Below, piece by piece: positions 1 through 9,879 of a stretch of 62,907 nucleotides of DNA; the first letter of the stretch is position 1, and every line of letters starts with the position of its first letter. The stretch lies in contig CALAJT010000011.1 of assembly GCA_937923145.1 (NCBI GenBank), positions 1-62,907 on the forward strand, in the 5' to 3' direction. The notes under the pieces were generated by a model. The model was not told the DNA's origin, made no database searches, and was given only the letters and a program-made list of their open reading frames with translations. The DNA is from an uncultured Rubritalea sp. GTDB taxonomy: Bacteria > Verrucomicrobiota > Verrucomicrobiia > Verrucomicrobiales > Akkermansiaceae. Position numbers and translations under genes: made by a program.

Positions 1-153
1 GGTCGTATTCAACATGAGCAACAATCAATTCCCGATCTATTTGATGTTCCATTGCAACTTCACGCTCGATTTACGCGTGAACAAATTTTAGTTGGGTTTG
101 GTGCCTGCACAATGCTGGCAGTCAGCTTAGCGCAGGGCAAGCGGCTGGAATGA
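1..153 (+). pseudogene. C-terminal-type fragment resembling a DUF3427 helicase-associated region, ending at a chimeric junction
   Basis: Frame 1 is open from the first base to a TGA at 151-153. The first ~35 residues contain the stretch VPLQLHARFTREQILVGFG, which resembles from memory the start of the DUF3427 region found at the C-terminus of some DEAD/DEAH helicase-restriction proteins. The resemblance stops around base 102, and from about base 111 the DNA reads as ammonium transporter in a different frame. The fragment is therefore joined to foreign sequence. It could be a real recombination scar or an assembly error at a contig end. The domain identity is a recollection and is only moderately sure. 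Confidence 0.35.
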
Positions 154-683
154 CAATGCTTGTGACTCACCTTTCCGCTGCTACAGCAGCTCTTGTCTGG
201 GCATTATTAGAACGTATCCAACATGGTAAGTGTGGACTCATCGGTATCGTTACTGGACTCATCGCTGGTTTAGCCACCATTACTCCTGCATCAGGAGATG
301 TCGGGCCTATGGGAGCGATTTGTATCGGTGCATTAGCAGCGGTCACTTGTTACTTCGCAGTAAATCTCATCCGTAACAAACTTAAGATTGATGACTCATT
401 GGACGTTTTCGCAGTTCACGGTGTGGGCGGAATTCTTGGAACTATCTTACTCGCATTCTTCGGTCAAGAAGCACTCGGTGGACTTGGTTTAGTGAAGCCA
501 ATGTTCGAGCAACTCAATATTCAGCTCATCGCTCTAGGTGTTACTATCGCATGGTCAGCAGTAGCAACCGTGATCATCATGCTTATAGTCAAAGCTACTA
601 TCGGTATCAGAGTCAGCCAAGAAGACGAAGACAAAGGTCTAGACCTAGCTGAGCACGGTGAAAGTGCTTACGATGAGTTCTAG
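111..683 (+). pseudogene. amt: Ammonium transporter (Amt family), C-terminal half only
   Basis: Amt proteins are about 400-450 residue membrane channels that conduct ammonium/ammonia. Only the last ~190 residues are present. Homology starts at NAGSQLSAG (base 111), and an internal ATG lies at 150. The fragment shows the conserved HGVGGILGT stretch with one of the pore histidines, several hydrophobic helices, and a charged cytoplasmic tail ending in AYDEF. The N-terminal half, including the first pore histidine and the substrate vestibule, is missing, and a stop (TGA at 78-80) lies in frame upstream. As it stands the product cannot be a functional channel. The break coincides with the join to unrelated DNA at about 99-111. 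Confidence 0.8.
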
Positions 684-721
684 GAATTATTTCAAAAATT
701 ATTTTCTTACAGAATCTATCA

Positions 722-753
722 GAGCTATAGCTAAAATCATAAAGCTATAGCTC
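722..753. terminator. Hairpin between convergent amt and nadE
   Basis: GAGCTATAGCT at 722-732 pairs perfectly with AGCTATAGCTC at 743-753 around a 10-nt loop. It lies between two converging genes and covers the nadE stop codon. There is no long T-run on either side, so its strength as an intrinsic terminator is uncertain. Confidence 0.35.
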
Positions 754-2691
754 GCTCAGTTCCTTACTAAAACTCCCAGATAGAATCGGAAATCTACACC
801 AAGTTTTAGGGTCTAAGTTTTCATCGTCTAAGTGGAATGATGGAGCGTATCTTTCACGCTTCCATTGGTTTCTGCTCCAGAGTTTGAAGAAACGGATCAC
901 CCAGCTTTTCATGACTCCGGCATCTCTATCTGGAAATTTATGAGTCATCAATGTAAGGACGTCTTTAGGACTGCGCTTGTCTCTGATCGCTGCTTTTTCT
1001 ATGGCGTCTAAGATTGGGTAAGGCATTAAGTCTGACTCGTCCGTCTGATCGTATTCCTCTGGACGCAGTTCAGCTGTAGGTTGGAGAGCATTCACTGCAC
1101 TCAATGCTGGGATAGATTCTATGCCATCCATGCTGCTGTTCTCAAGCCACTTGAGCCAGTGACGTAAAAATGCTTTATCTATACCAGCGATCGGGCTTAC
1201 TCCTCCGCAGGTGTCTCCATCCATCGTTGCATAGCCTACCGCTGCCTCACTTCTGTTAGAGGTCGCTAGTAATAGTGCGTTTCTTATATTGGTGAGCATC
1301 CAGATACCAGGTGCTCTGACTCTTGCTTGGATATTCTGGAGAGTGATATCATCTTGTTCCCAAGTGAATTTTCTACCAACACCCGCACTCACCATTCCTG
1401 AATAACCATCGACTAACTCAGAAATATTCCAGCGTTGATATTCTGCTCCTATTGACTCTGCTAGGCTCTCTGCCGAGTGCTCCGTAGCGTCTCCGCTATT
1501 CTCACTGGCTTGATAGACACAGGCCAAAAGACTCTTCATCCAGTCCTTTTGTTTTTTAGGTAATTCTAAGTATGCTAATTTCTCTCTAACCCCCTTTTCA
1601 CCTAATTCTGCAACAGCAAAATTTATCGCAAGTTTCACTAAGCATGCTACTGCTGAGCTATCTGCACCCCCACTTAATGAAAGAACAAATCCGTTAGAAT
1701 AACTTTTACGCATGTAATCAAATAATGCTAAGGCAACTGTTCTACTGAATTCTTCTTCCTTGCACCATAGCTTGTGTTCGATCTGCTCGCTAGGCACCAG
1801 ATTTTCAAAGCACCACTCATGCGACACCCTTACTAATCCAGGGTGATCTTCAACATCCACTATCCTTGAAGCAGATGCCACTTGTTTCGTTTGATTCAGT
1901 TCTACGTCTATGACAGCAGTTGTCAGTGTCCAGTCTTGGAAACTAAAGCGTTTCTCAGTGGCAATGAGTTCACCGCAGCTAGCGATCATAGATCCACCAT
2001 CGAATACCATTCTGCCAGATTCGTTACCTAACAGGTTAGCGTAAATATAAGCGACTCCAAATGCTCTGCTACCTTCTAAAATAAATCGTTCCCTTATTCT
2101 CTGTTTACCGAAAGCAAAGTGACTAGCACTAGGGTTTAAAATAACATCTACTCCATAAGCACAAATCTGAGACCCCGGACGGTCTGCGACCCAAGCGTCT
2201 TCGCATATCTCCATTCCGAATGTAACGTCACCAATTTCAAATAACAAATCGCCTATAAGCACTTCCTGTCCACAAATTTCAGTCACTGCAGTATCGCCTA
2301 CTGGCCAAGCGCTAAACCATCTCGGTTCATAATGCACGCCATCTCCGGCGAGATTTTGTTTTCCATACAAACCTAGAATCTCTCCACCGCAAATTACTGC
2401 TGCCACATTAAAGACCGTATTATGATGTCTCCATGGTAATCCCACTACGACTACCATATCAGGAGCTAATCCAATAATATCATTCAACATCTGCTCTGCT
2501 CTCAGACAAGTGTCTGGAGCTAAAAACATATCTTCACAACCGTAGCCAGTGATGGCGAGCTCTGGTAAGCAAAGGACATCTACTCCGTCTTCCAGAGCCT
2601 CTGCAATGGCTCCAGAGATCCTTCGCAGATTCCCGCCCCAATCCATCGGCGTCTGATTCAGACAGGCTGCGGATACTTTTAGTGTCTTCAT
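745..2691 (-). CDS. nadE: Glutamine-dependent NAD+ synthetase
   Basis: It catalyses the last step of NAD synthesis, converting deamido-NAD to NAD with ATP and ammonia taken from glutamine. Residues 1-~290 form a nitrilase-type glutaminase with the Glu-Lys-Cys triad visible at E44 (CLPEL), K111 (YGKQNLAGDG) and C163 (EICEDAW). The C-terminal half is the ATP-pyrophosphatase synthetase domain with the PP-loop SLSGGADSS near residue 338. At 648 residues it matches the two-domain, glutamine-using class rather than the short ammonia-dependent class. It appears to be monocistronic. nadB and nadD lie elsewhere in the window, so the aspartate pathway is scattered. Confidence 0.95.
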   Translation of the reverse strand: MKTLKVSAACLNQTPMDWGGNLRRISGAIAEALEDGVDVLCLPELAITGYGCEDMFLAPDTCLRAEQMLNDIIGLAPDMVVVVGLPWRHHNTVFNVAAVICGGEILGLYGKQNLAGDGVHYEPRWFSAWPVGDTAVTEICGQEVLIGDLLFEIGDVTFGMEICEDAWVADRPGSQICAYGVDVILNPSASHFAFGKQRIRERFILEGSRAFGVAYIYANLLGNESGRMVFDGGSMIASCGELIATEKRFSFQDWTLTTAVIDVELNQTKQVASASRIVDVEDHPGLVRVSHEWCFENLVPSEQIEHKLWCKEEEFSRTVALALFDYMRKSYSNGFVLSLSGGADSSAVACLVKLAINFAVAELGEKGVREKLAYLELPKKQKDWMKSLLACVYQASENSGDATEHSAESLAESIGAEYQRWNISELVDGYSGMVSAGVGRKFTWEQDDITLQNIQARVRAPGIWMLTNIRNALLLATSNRSEAAVGYATMDGDTCGGVSPIAGIDKAFLRHWLKWLENSSMDGIESIPALSAVNALQPTAELRPEEYDQTDESDLMPYPILDAIEKAAIRDKRSPKDVLTLMTHKFPDRDAGVMKSWVIRFFKLWSRNQWKRERYAPSFHLDDENLDPKTWCRFPILSGSFSKELSEL

Positions 2692-2804
2692 TATTCTAAA
2701 TTAGGCTGTTAGTTAGAAATGGTCAACAAATACTGATACGTCCGTAAAACTCTTTCTAGTTCCATAGGTAATTTCTAGAGCGCTAGTTACAAATGGATAA
2801 ATAA

Positions 2805-2834
2805 AAAAGCTTAGATACGAGACCTAAGCTTTTT
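2805..2834 (-). terminator. Intrinsic terminator downstream of the lysine-rich protein gene
   Basis: AAAAAGCTTAG (2805-2815) pairs with CTAAGCTTTTT (2824-2834) around an 8-nt loop. Read on the minus strand it follows the gene ending at 2863 and ends in a T-run. The hairpin is symmetric, so it may also stop plus-strand transcripts. Confidence 0.75.
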
Positions 2835-2862
2835 GATTATTAAATTTTTAATTTTAATTCAA

Positions 2863-3798
2863 CTACTCAGCGTTATCAGCTTTCTCCTCAGGAGATTTTA
2901 CAGCGGCAGAGTCAGGCTTCACATATTCGATTTTATCAGGATTTTGTGTTGCGTTATCTAATGAATTAGCTTCAGGCTTTGATTGAACTTCAACTTCTAG
3001 CTTCAAATCAGCTTTAGGCTCTGTTTTAGGCTCAGCTTTTTTTGCTGACTTGGTAGCTTTAGGCTTTTCATTTAAACTTACACTAGAATTAGCCGCAGAT
3101 TTGTTAGCGCGCTTTTTAGGAGCTCTTTGTTGCTTTCTTTCCAGCTTATCAGCTTTGTCTGCTGCCTTATCAGATTTTTTATCCTGCTTAGCTTGAGCTA
3201 CTCTACGAGCAACTTCTTCTTGGAAAATTTCAGCCAGCTTAAAACTGCGCTTAGTAAAATCTTTACCTTCTTTATCTCCAATGAGAGCGAGACCTTCTTC
3301 GCCAACTTCAGCTACAAAAATTTTCCACGCTTTCTTAGCAACCTTAGATGGATCTAAATTCAAGCGTTGAACAGAGGCTTTAGGTGCTGGCTGATCACCA
3401 GTTTTACGCCCTCTTCTACCTCTACGGTTAGCATTTTGATTTTGCTGATTCTGATTAACAGACTTCTTTTGATTACTCTTGTTACTATCGTTGTCAGCAG
3501 AATCTTGATCGTTGTTTTGATCTTTCTTGTTTAGTCTATTTTGCTTTTTCTTCTGTTCAGCTGGCTCTGATTTCTCTGCATGTGAAGCATTTCCATCAGG
3601 TGAGTCATCTCCTTTGTTAGTGCGAGTATCTCTCACACCTTGAATAGGCTCTTTTTTAGCTGGTTGTGATGTTGATTCTGTCTGAATTGCTTGTGCTCCT
3701 GGCTTCGAATTCGATGCGGAAGCATTGTCGTTAGTTTCTACTGAATTGGAGACTTGTGTGTTGCTAGTCTCATCAGTAGGCGTAGTATTTTCGCTCAT
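2863..3798 (-). CDS. Lysine-rich, largely disordered protein with a short conserved-looking core
   Basis: I do not recognise a named family. Residues 1-~140 are low-complexity (N, Q, S, K, E rich) with a basic patch NRRGRRGRKTG near 125. Residues ~145-200 are the only ordered-looking segment, beginning LNLDPSKVAKKAWKIF and predicted to be helical. The tail (~200-311) is again K/E/A/P rich. There is no signal peptide or membrane segment. The composition suggests nucleic-acid or ribosome binding in the cytoplasm, but that is inference. A good terminator follows, and the divergent neighbour is a TPR lipoprotein. Confidence 0.7.
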   Translation of the reverse strand: MSENTTPTDETSNTQVSNSVETNDNASASNSKPGAQAIQTESTSQPAKKEPIQGVRDTRTNKGDDSPDGNASHAEKSEPAEQKKKQNRLNKKDQNNDQDSADNDSNKSNQKKSVNQNQQNQNANRRGRRGRKTGDQPAPKASVQRLNLDPSKVAKKAWKIFVAEVGEEGLALIGDKEGKDFTKRSFKLAEIFQEEVARRVAQAKQDKKSDKAADKADKLERKQQRAPKKRANKSAANSSVSLNEKPKATKSAKKAEPKTEPKADLKLEVEVQSKPEANSLDNATQNPDKIEYVKPDSAAVKSPEEKADNAE

Positions 3799-4142
3799 TA
3801 GTATGATGTCGGCGCCTGCTAAGCAGACGCAACTTATGTTAAATATTAGTCAATTAAATCCCATCAAAATGGCGCTAAAGCTGCTCTATTTCAATGCAAT
3901 AAAACTGATTTACTGTCGGTTAAATTATCGAATCATTATCAATGTAATTATAATTCGATTACTTAAAATCGCACCATTTGGCTTAGAGTAAAGGCTATTT
4001 TATGAGAAAAGTTCAGGAACCATCCTCCATTATTAAAATCTCGTATTTTTAGATACTTTTAATTCTCAATTAGCGTCTCTGGCTGAGTTCATTCTAAATA
4101 CTTTATCTTGTCTCCTATTCACATACCTGATAATGATCGTAG
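3799..4142. promoter_or_regulatory. AT-rich divergent intergenic region
   Basis: This is 344 bases between the divergently transcribed lysine-rich protein and TPR lipoprotein genes. It is AT-rich with several A/T tracts (for example around 3940-3970) and presumably carries both promoters, but no -35/-10 pair stands out. Short open frames here do not look coding. I see no RNA gene or repeat. Confidence 0.4.
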
Positions 4143-6407
4143 ATGGCTAATTTTCTAATATCTTCCCTAATATTATCATGCTTCGTCTCTGTAATTTCAT
4201 GTAAAGCCCAGCTAGATGATGATTTTACTTACAAGCAACGTTTAGAGATGATCCCAGCAAAAAATGCAGATGAATGGCTCAATAGACTGAAGAATGATCT
4301 AGCGGTTTCATCCTTTAATGATTCATTTATTTCCAGGCTATACTCTGAGCTACCTCCTCAAGATCAATGGTCCGATATCACTGCTAAGCTTGATGAAATC
4401 ACTAAAGATAGCGACACATTCAAAGAATTCACAAAATCTGATAATCGTCAATTATTCCACCACCACGATGACAGCAGACTTAAAATCCAATTTTTTTCTT
4501 CTCTCCTATCCGAAAATAATAATGATGCTGAGCCTCTATACAGAGCTCTATTACTGCAGCAGAAGAACACAGGTAGTTCCTTTTACAGATCTGATGAAAT
4601 TTACTCTAAACTTCTCCTATTAAGTAAAAATCGAGAAGAGTCTATAGCTTGGTTTGAAAAGCATATTCAAAAGGAACAAAATATTCATAACCACTCCAGT
4701 TCATCCAAGCCTGAATGGAAGAAAGCTTTGGCTGGAAACCGTATTGATGAAGGGATTCAGCTATTACTCAAAAAGATCAAATCTAGTAAGGAGGACAAGA
4801 AAGGCGAACTCATTTCTAGTTTAGCGAGAATAGCCCATCTTCTCAAAAAACCTAAGCTCGGAGAGCAAGCCATGGCGATGCTTGAAAATAACATCATAGC
4901 CAATAAGAAAACTCAAAACTACTTTCGAATTCATGAATATCGCCGTGGATTAGATTATCTAGCTCACCATGGAGAATGGCAACGTCTCTATGATCTCTGT
5001 GTAAAAGTTGAGAATACTAAATCAACAAATAAGAGAAATCACTCATTTGGATATCCTTTAAGCAGCTCATTAGACCAATATCAACTCACTGCTCTCTACA
5101 ATTTGAAAAAGCACGATGAATTTGAAAAACAAATCAATGCTCTGATCAAGAAAAACAGCTCTAATCCTAAATCTATCTTTAGGATGCTCAAATCAAATGT
5201 TGCTGACAGTCCGTCAGTAGGTGCGCTCTACATAGACCTTCTTAGTTTAAAAGATAATGATAGTAAAAAGTTAGCCTTTAAGATCTGTATCCACCTTCTA
5301 GCCAGAGCCCAAGGAAAGGATGGCTATTATAGAAGAGCTATTACTCTAAATCCTGAAGCGGCTACCCTATTCATCGATTCACTCAGAAAATTTGATCCAT
5401 TCGAGGAACGCCCTCTTATCTGGCAAGCTGAAATGGCACTTCAGGCTGGGCAAATAGAGAAAGCTGACAAGCTTATTCAGCAAGCCATTGCGCTAGATCC
5501 TTCTGATGGTGATCAGGGGAAGTTCACTCGAATGCACTGCTATGATGTTTTAGCGCGAATTTTAGCTAAACAAGGGAACACTGAGAAATCGAAATTTTTC
5601 AGTGAAGTAGTCATTTCTATACGTGAAGGAGAAGCCGCAGACGACTACCTCCATGCAGGACTTATACAAGAAGCCACCGATCGCTACAAGAGAGCACTGG
5701 GTCACTTTAATGATGCCTACTGTTTACAATCTCGTTTAGCCAAAACGCTGATGGAAGCTGGTAAATTTGATGAAGCTATACCCCATTTTAAGAAAGCCTT
5801 TGAGCTAATGCCTGTGAGTTTCGGCCCTAGGGAAAGCCATTGCTTCGGTTGCGAAGGATTATTTGACGATGTACGTGTCCAGAATATTGCTTTCCCAATA
5901 TTAAGTGCTTTCCTTGAAGAAGAACCAACCAATCCTCGGACTCCTTATCTGTTAGGGCTACTATTTGAAGAAATGAAGAAAAAACCAGAGGCTATTACTG
6001 CTTATCAAAAAGCCATTGAGCTAGATCCTAGATATTACAACGCAGCCAAAAATCTATACGATCTAATCTCAGCAGATCCGAATAATTTTGAGCAAACGAT
6101 AGCACTTAAAACTCAGCTTTTAGAAATCGCACCATATCATAAGAAGGCTAGCTATCTTACTAACCCACATTTATTAAAGAGCTACTGGAAGCGTGCACAA
6201 GCGTTCCCTCCTTCTCCACTAGACTTAGCTCCTCTGGCTGACCTTGGCATTAGTATGCCAAAGCTCAGTGGTAAACAATTCGAAGAAATTAAGCATCGTT
6301 CCAGAAGATTTAGTATCTCGTCTTCTTATTTCGATAGAGAAGACTCTGTGGATGGCTGGTCAGCTAGGGAAATTCTTCAGAAAAATAGCTTCTTGAATAA
6401 TCTTTAA
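4143..6407 (+). CDS. TPR-repeat lipoprotein
   Basis: The protein has 754 residues. The N-terminus is a short hydrophobic signal ending in VISC, a plausible lipobox with C20, so the mature protein is probably anchored in the periplasm or outer membrane. The C-terminal half contains TPR-like helical hairpins, clearest near 425-460 (LIQQAIALDPSDGD), 535-560 (EAIPHFKKAFELMP) and 600-625 (AYQKAIELDPRYYNAAKNL). The region between is helical without a recognisable enzyme domain. TPR arrays mediate protein-protein contacts, and the partner is unknown. A conserved-looking CFGCEG segment between repeats (~570) carries two close cysteines. It stands alone, divergent from its neighbour. Confidence 0.8.
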   Translation: MANFLISSLILSCFVSVISCKAQLDDDFTYKQRLEMIPAKNADEWLNRLKNDLAVSSFNDSFISRLYSELPPQDQWSDITAKLDEITKDSDTFKEFTKSDNRQLFHHHDDSRLKIQFFSSLLSENNNDAEPLYRALLLQQKNTGSSFYRSDEIYSKLLLLSKNREESIAWFEKHIQKEQNIHNHSSSSKPEWKKALAGNRIDEGIQLLLKKIKSSKEDKKGELISSLARIAHLLKKPKLGEQAMAMLENNIIANKKTQNYFRIHEYRRGLDYLAHHGEWQRLYDLCVKVENTKSTNKRNHSFGYPLSSSLDQYQLTALYNLKKHDEFEKQINALIKKNSSNPKSIFRMLKSNVADSPSVGALYIDLLSLKDNDSKKLAFKICIHLLARAQGKDGYYRRAITLNPEAATLFIDSLRKFDPFEERPLIWQAEMALQAGQIEKADKLIQQAIALDPSDGDQGKFTRMHCYDVLARILAKQGNTEKSKFFSEVVISIREGEAADDYLHAGLIQEATDRYKRALGHFNDAYCLQSRLAKTLMEAGKFDEAIPHFKKAFELMPVSFGPRESHCFGCEGLFDDVRVQNIAFPILSAFLEEEPTNPRTPYLLGLLFEEMKKKPEAITAYQKAIELDPRYYNAAKNLYDLISADPNNFEQTIALKTQLLEIAPYHKKASYLTNPHLLKSYWKRAQAFPPSPLDLAPLADLGISMPKLSGKQFEEIKHRSRRFSISSSYFDREDSVDGWSAREILQKNSFLNNL

Positions 6408-6506
6408 CTGAGCATGGCTGTTCTGGCTTTGAGTCCCTATCAATAGCTGACTAAATAATTCAATTCTCCCGACTCTTTGATTGCAGAAATAAGTCGATCT
6501 GCTTAC

Positions 6507-7814
6507 ATGCTGAATATGCGCTACACTCCTGCTGACAAATCACTTTTCATACACAACCGAGAGAACTTCGTAGACCACCTGAAGCCTAACAGCATTGTAG
6601 TTCTCAAATCAAATGACATCTACCCTACCAATGCGGATGGCACCATGCGCCTCCACCAAAATGCTGATCTTTATTACCTCTGTGGAATCGATCAGGAAGA
6701 AACTATACTCATTCTATTTCCAGATGCTGAAAATGTGGCAGACAGAGAAATATTATTCGTGCTAGAGACTAATGAACATCTGGCTATCTGGGAAGGTGAA
6801 AAAATCGATAAAGAAAAAGCTACAGAACTCTCAGGTATTAAGAATGTGCAGTGGGTAGAGAGCTTCGAAAGTAAGTTTTTCGCACTTTCACACCAAGTAG
6901 AAAACATCTATCTGACCACCAATGACCACCCACGTATGGTGACTAAAGTCGAGACTGCAAATGATCGTTTTATTAAAGAGAGTAAGCTTCGTTTTCCTCT
7001 TCATAACTTTGAGCGTCTCGCTCCCATTACTTACAAGCTCCGCCCAGTCAAACATGAAGAGGAGATCAAGATGATGCAGAAAGCGTGCGACATCACAGAG
7101 AAAGGCTTCCTAAGAATACTCGACTTTATAAAACCTGGTGTCGGGGAGTGGGAAATCGAAGCTGAGTTATTGCATGAATTCGTGCGTAATAAGTCTAAAG
7201 GTTTCGCTTACACACCAATCATAGCAAGCGGCATTAATGCTTGCGTCCTGCACTATATCGAAAATAAAGACGTGGTAAAAGATGGTGATGTTATCCTCAT
7301 GGATGTAGCTGCGGAATATGGTAATTGGCAATCTGATCTAACACGTTCATTACCTGCAAATGGCAAATTCACAGATCGTCAGAAAGCAGTCTATAATGCA
7401 GTCTTAAGGACTCTACGCTACGCAAACTCAATCTTACGCCCAGGTTTATATCCTAAAGAATATCAGAAAAAAGTGATCGCTCAAATGGAGACTGAACTCA
7501 TCGGTCTAGGACTTATCGATGCAGAAGCAGCAGCTAAGCAAGATGTGAACAAGCCACTAGTGAAAAAATACTTCATGCACGGCACCTCTCACCACATCGG
7601 ACTTGATGTCCACGATGTGAGTCTACCCAATACTCCATTTGCAGTAGGTCAAGTCCTCACCATCGAACCAGGTATCTACATTAGAGAAGAGAACCTAGGC
7701 ATCAGAATAGAAAATTGTTTCCTCATCGGTCCTAAAGAAAATGTGGATCTGATGGAAACGATCCCAATTGAAGCTGATGATATTGAGGCATTAATGGCAG
7801 TAAATAAATCCTAG
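6507..7814 (+). CDS. pepP: Xaa-Pro aminopeptidase (M24 family)
   Basis: This dimetal peptidase removes an N-terminal residue preceding proline. It shows the creatinase/prolidase two-domain layout: an N-terminal aminopeptidase-P domain (residues ~1-160) and a pita-bread catalytic domain. The five metal ligands are visible: D266 and D277 (LMDVAAEYGNWQSDLTRS), H362 (MHGTSHHIGLDVHD), E387 (TIEPGIYIREE) and E402 (IRIEN). A longer reading frame begins with TTG at 6477, but family proteins begin close to MRYTP, so ATG 6507 or ATG 6516 is the likely start. No Shine-Dalgarno motif decides between them. Confidence 0.92.
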   Translation: MLNMRYTPADKSLFIHNRENFVDHLKPNSIVVLKSNDIYPTNADGTMRLHQNADLYYLCGIDQEETILILFPDAENVADREILFVLETNEHLAIWEGEKIDKEKATELSGIKNVQWVESFESKFFALSHQVENIYLTTNDHPRMVTKVETANDRFIKESKLRFPLHNFERLAPITYKLRPVKHEEEIKMMQKACDITEKGFLRILDFIKPGVGEWEIEAELLHEFVRNKSKGFAYTPIIASGINACVLHYIENKDVVKDGDVILMDVAAEYGNWQSDLTRSLPANGKFTDRQKAVYNAVLRTLRYANSILRPGLYPKEYQKKVIAQMETELIGLGLIDAEAAAKQDVNKPLVKKYFMHGTSHHIGLDVHDVSLPNTPFAVGQVLTIEPGIYIREENLGIRIENCFLIGPKENVDLMETIPIEADDIEALMAVNKS

Positions 7815-7892
7815 TAGATATCACTTTTAAACAGTGAACTTATAGTTATAAAAGTAGGTTTCTATTTTAAGTTTACAGTGCAGAGTCTGTAA

Positions 7893-9704
7893 TTAATCAC
7901 CGAGCTGAGTCTTGGCTAGTAGCTCGTAGGTGCCGTTCATTGCCATGAGTTCCTCATGAGTTCCGCTTTCCTCTATCTTACCTCCTGAGAGGACTAAGAT
8001 ACGATCTGCATCTCTAACAGTGCTAAGTCTGTGAGCTATGATCATACTAGTTCTACCTTCCATAAGTGTATTTAGTGCTGACTGAACAAGGCGCTCGCTT
8101 TCTGAGTCTAGGGCGCTTGTCGCCTCATCAAGAAGTAGAATTTTAGGATCTGCTAGAATCGCTCTTGCTATTGCAATGCGTTGACGCTGACCTCCACTAA
8201 GCTTAATTCCTCTGGCTCCTACGGTGGTGTCATAGCCTGTCTCAAATTCTGTGATAAAGTCGTGAGCGTTTGCTTGCTTTGCTGCTTCGATGATCTCTTG
8301 CTTACTAGATCCAGGCTTTCCGTAAGCGATGTTTTCCTCAATACTTCCGCCGAATAGCAGCACCTCTTGAGGCACTACTGCAATAGAGTTACGAAGGCTT
8401 TCCAACCCAATATCAGATATCGGTTTACCATCAAACTTAAGCTCCCCTGTGTGTTCCTGATAGAACCCTAACAGTAGAGAAAAGATAGTAGATTTTCCCC
8501 CACCACTCGGTCCTACAATAGCAACGCGCTCACCAGTCTTAACATCGAAATTTACCCCATTGAGCACCTGACCTTCTGGGCGTGATGGATAAGCAAAGCT
8601 GAGATTCTCAGCACTGATACTACCCACTAGAGCAGAGTCAGATTGTGATTTATAATTTGCTTCAAGTTCTTCATCTATCAGATCACGAATTCTCTCAGTA
8701 GCTCCTGAAGTAATCTGTAGCTGACTCATGATCTCTGGCACTGAACCTAGTGATGCTGCTACGAACACACTAAATAGAATGAATTGAATGTAGTTCTCAA
8801 TATTAATCTCACCTTTCGCCAGCATTTGAGCTCCATACCATACGATAAATGCAACTGTGCTGAATAAAACAAGGATGATAAAACTTATAAATGCTGCTCT
8901 AGCTTTTGCACCACTAACTGTGATATTAAGAAATTTTTCTAGTGCTGAATCATAACGATTTTCTTCATATTCTTCGTTACAAAATGCCTTCGTATCATAG
9001 ATCCCCATGATAGTTTCTTCCACTACAATATTGGTATCAGCAAGTGCATCCTGAGTGGCTTTAGAGTAGTTCTTAATTTTCTTTCCAAAGATAGCGATGG
9101 CGATCACTACGATAGGAACACTACCTATCATGATTAAAGAAAGCTTCCAAGAACACATGAAAATAACGATCAGTCCACCGATCAGAGTAACGATCATACG
9201 ACCAAACTTAGGCACTGTAGTAATCAAAGTTTCACGCATAATAGCTAGGTCGCCAGCAATACGAGAACTGAGTTCGCCTGAGCGTTTTTCTGTTAGGTAG
9301 TTCATCGGCAATCTTACCATTCTGCTAAACAAAGTGCGCCGAATTTCATTCAGAGCACCTTCTCCAGATTTGATAAAGCCTCTGACTCTCCAATAAGTTA
9401 TGAAAGATTGTAATAATAGAGCTCCGATCAGCCAGAGCACTATTCCGTTTACGTTCGCAATGATTTCTGCCTCGGTTGCTCCGGTCACTCCATCGCCTGG
9501 TGTCATTGAGCGCCCGATCAACTTCGATAAGAAGTATGGAAATGCCAGTGAAAGAGCCGCTGTAGTATAGAGGGCTAGAAGTGAGGGTATGAAAATGTGC
9601 TTGTAGCGATCCATGTATCCATAGAGTCCCATGGCGTCCTTAAGACTCTGGCTCGCCTTCCCACGTTTTTCTTTCTTTTCAGATTTTTTGTCGGTCGATG
9701 ACAT
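7893..9704 (-). CDS. ABC exporter, fused permease-ATPase half-transporter (MsbA/ABCB type)
   Basis: The N-terminal ~330 residues hold six predicted membrane helices of the type I exporter fold. The C-terminal ATPase has Walker A GPSGGGKST, Q-loop VPQEVLLFGG, signature LSGGQRQRIAIARA, Walker B ILLLDEATSALD and the H-loop (IIAHRLSTV). Such half-transporters dimerise in the inner membrane and export lipids, peptides or drugs. The substrate cannot be read from sequence. The basic N-terminus (KKSEKKEKRGK) is cytoplasmic. Translation may start at ATG 9704 or two codons upstream at 9710. It converges with pepP, and the gene stands alone. Confidence 0.9.
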   Translation of the reverse strand: MSSTDKKSEKKEKRGKASQSLKDAMGLYGYMDRYKHIFIPSLLALYTTAALSLAFPYFLSKLIGRSMTPGDGVTGATEAEIIANVNGIVLWLIGALLLQSFITYWRVRGFIKSGEGALNEIRRTLFSRMVRLPMNYLTEKRSGELSSRIAGDLAIMRETLITTVPKFGRMIVTLIGGLIVIFMCSWKLSLIMIGSVPIVVIAIAIFGKKIKNYSKATQDALADTNIVVEETIMGIYDTKAFCNEEYEENRYDSALEKFLNITVSGAKARAAFISFIILVLFSTVAFIVWYGAQMLAKGEINIENYIQFILFSVFVAASLGSVPEIMSQLQITSGATERIRDLIDEELEANYKSQSDSALVGSISAENLSFAYPSRPEGQVLNGVNFDVKTGERVAIVGPSGGGKSTIFSLLLGFYQEHTGELKFDGKPISDIGLESLRNSIAVVPQEVLLFGGSIEENIAYGKPGSSKQEIIEAAKQANAHDFITEFETGYDTTVGARGIKLSGGQRQRIAIARAILADPKILLLDEATSALDSESERLVQSALNTLMEGRTSMIIAHRLSTVRDADRILVLSGGKIEESGTHEELMAMNGTYELLAKTQLGD

Positions 9705-9879
9705 GCACATTAGCTACGGCAAAATGAAGGGTTTGTAAAGACTATCGGATTTAAAATGACGCTACATTTAATATAGAAAAAATCCGTTCGACTTCTATTT
9801 AATCCAAACTACATTCCACGTTAAATAATTACTCCTTTAATCACTATTGACGATACAGGTCTCACATATAAATAAATCA

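Noticed and set aside
3725-3991. 88-codon open frame on the plus strand
   Set aside because: It overlaps the real minus-strand gene and has no coding-like composition. It is a shadow.
6477-6506. TTG start for the Xaa-Pro aminopeptidase
   Set aside because: ATG codons at 6507 and 6516 fit the family start better, and no Shine-Dalgarno motif favours TTG.
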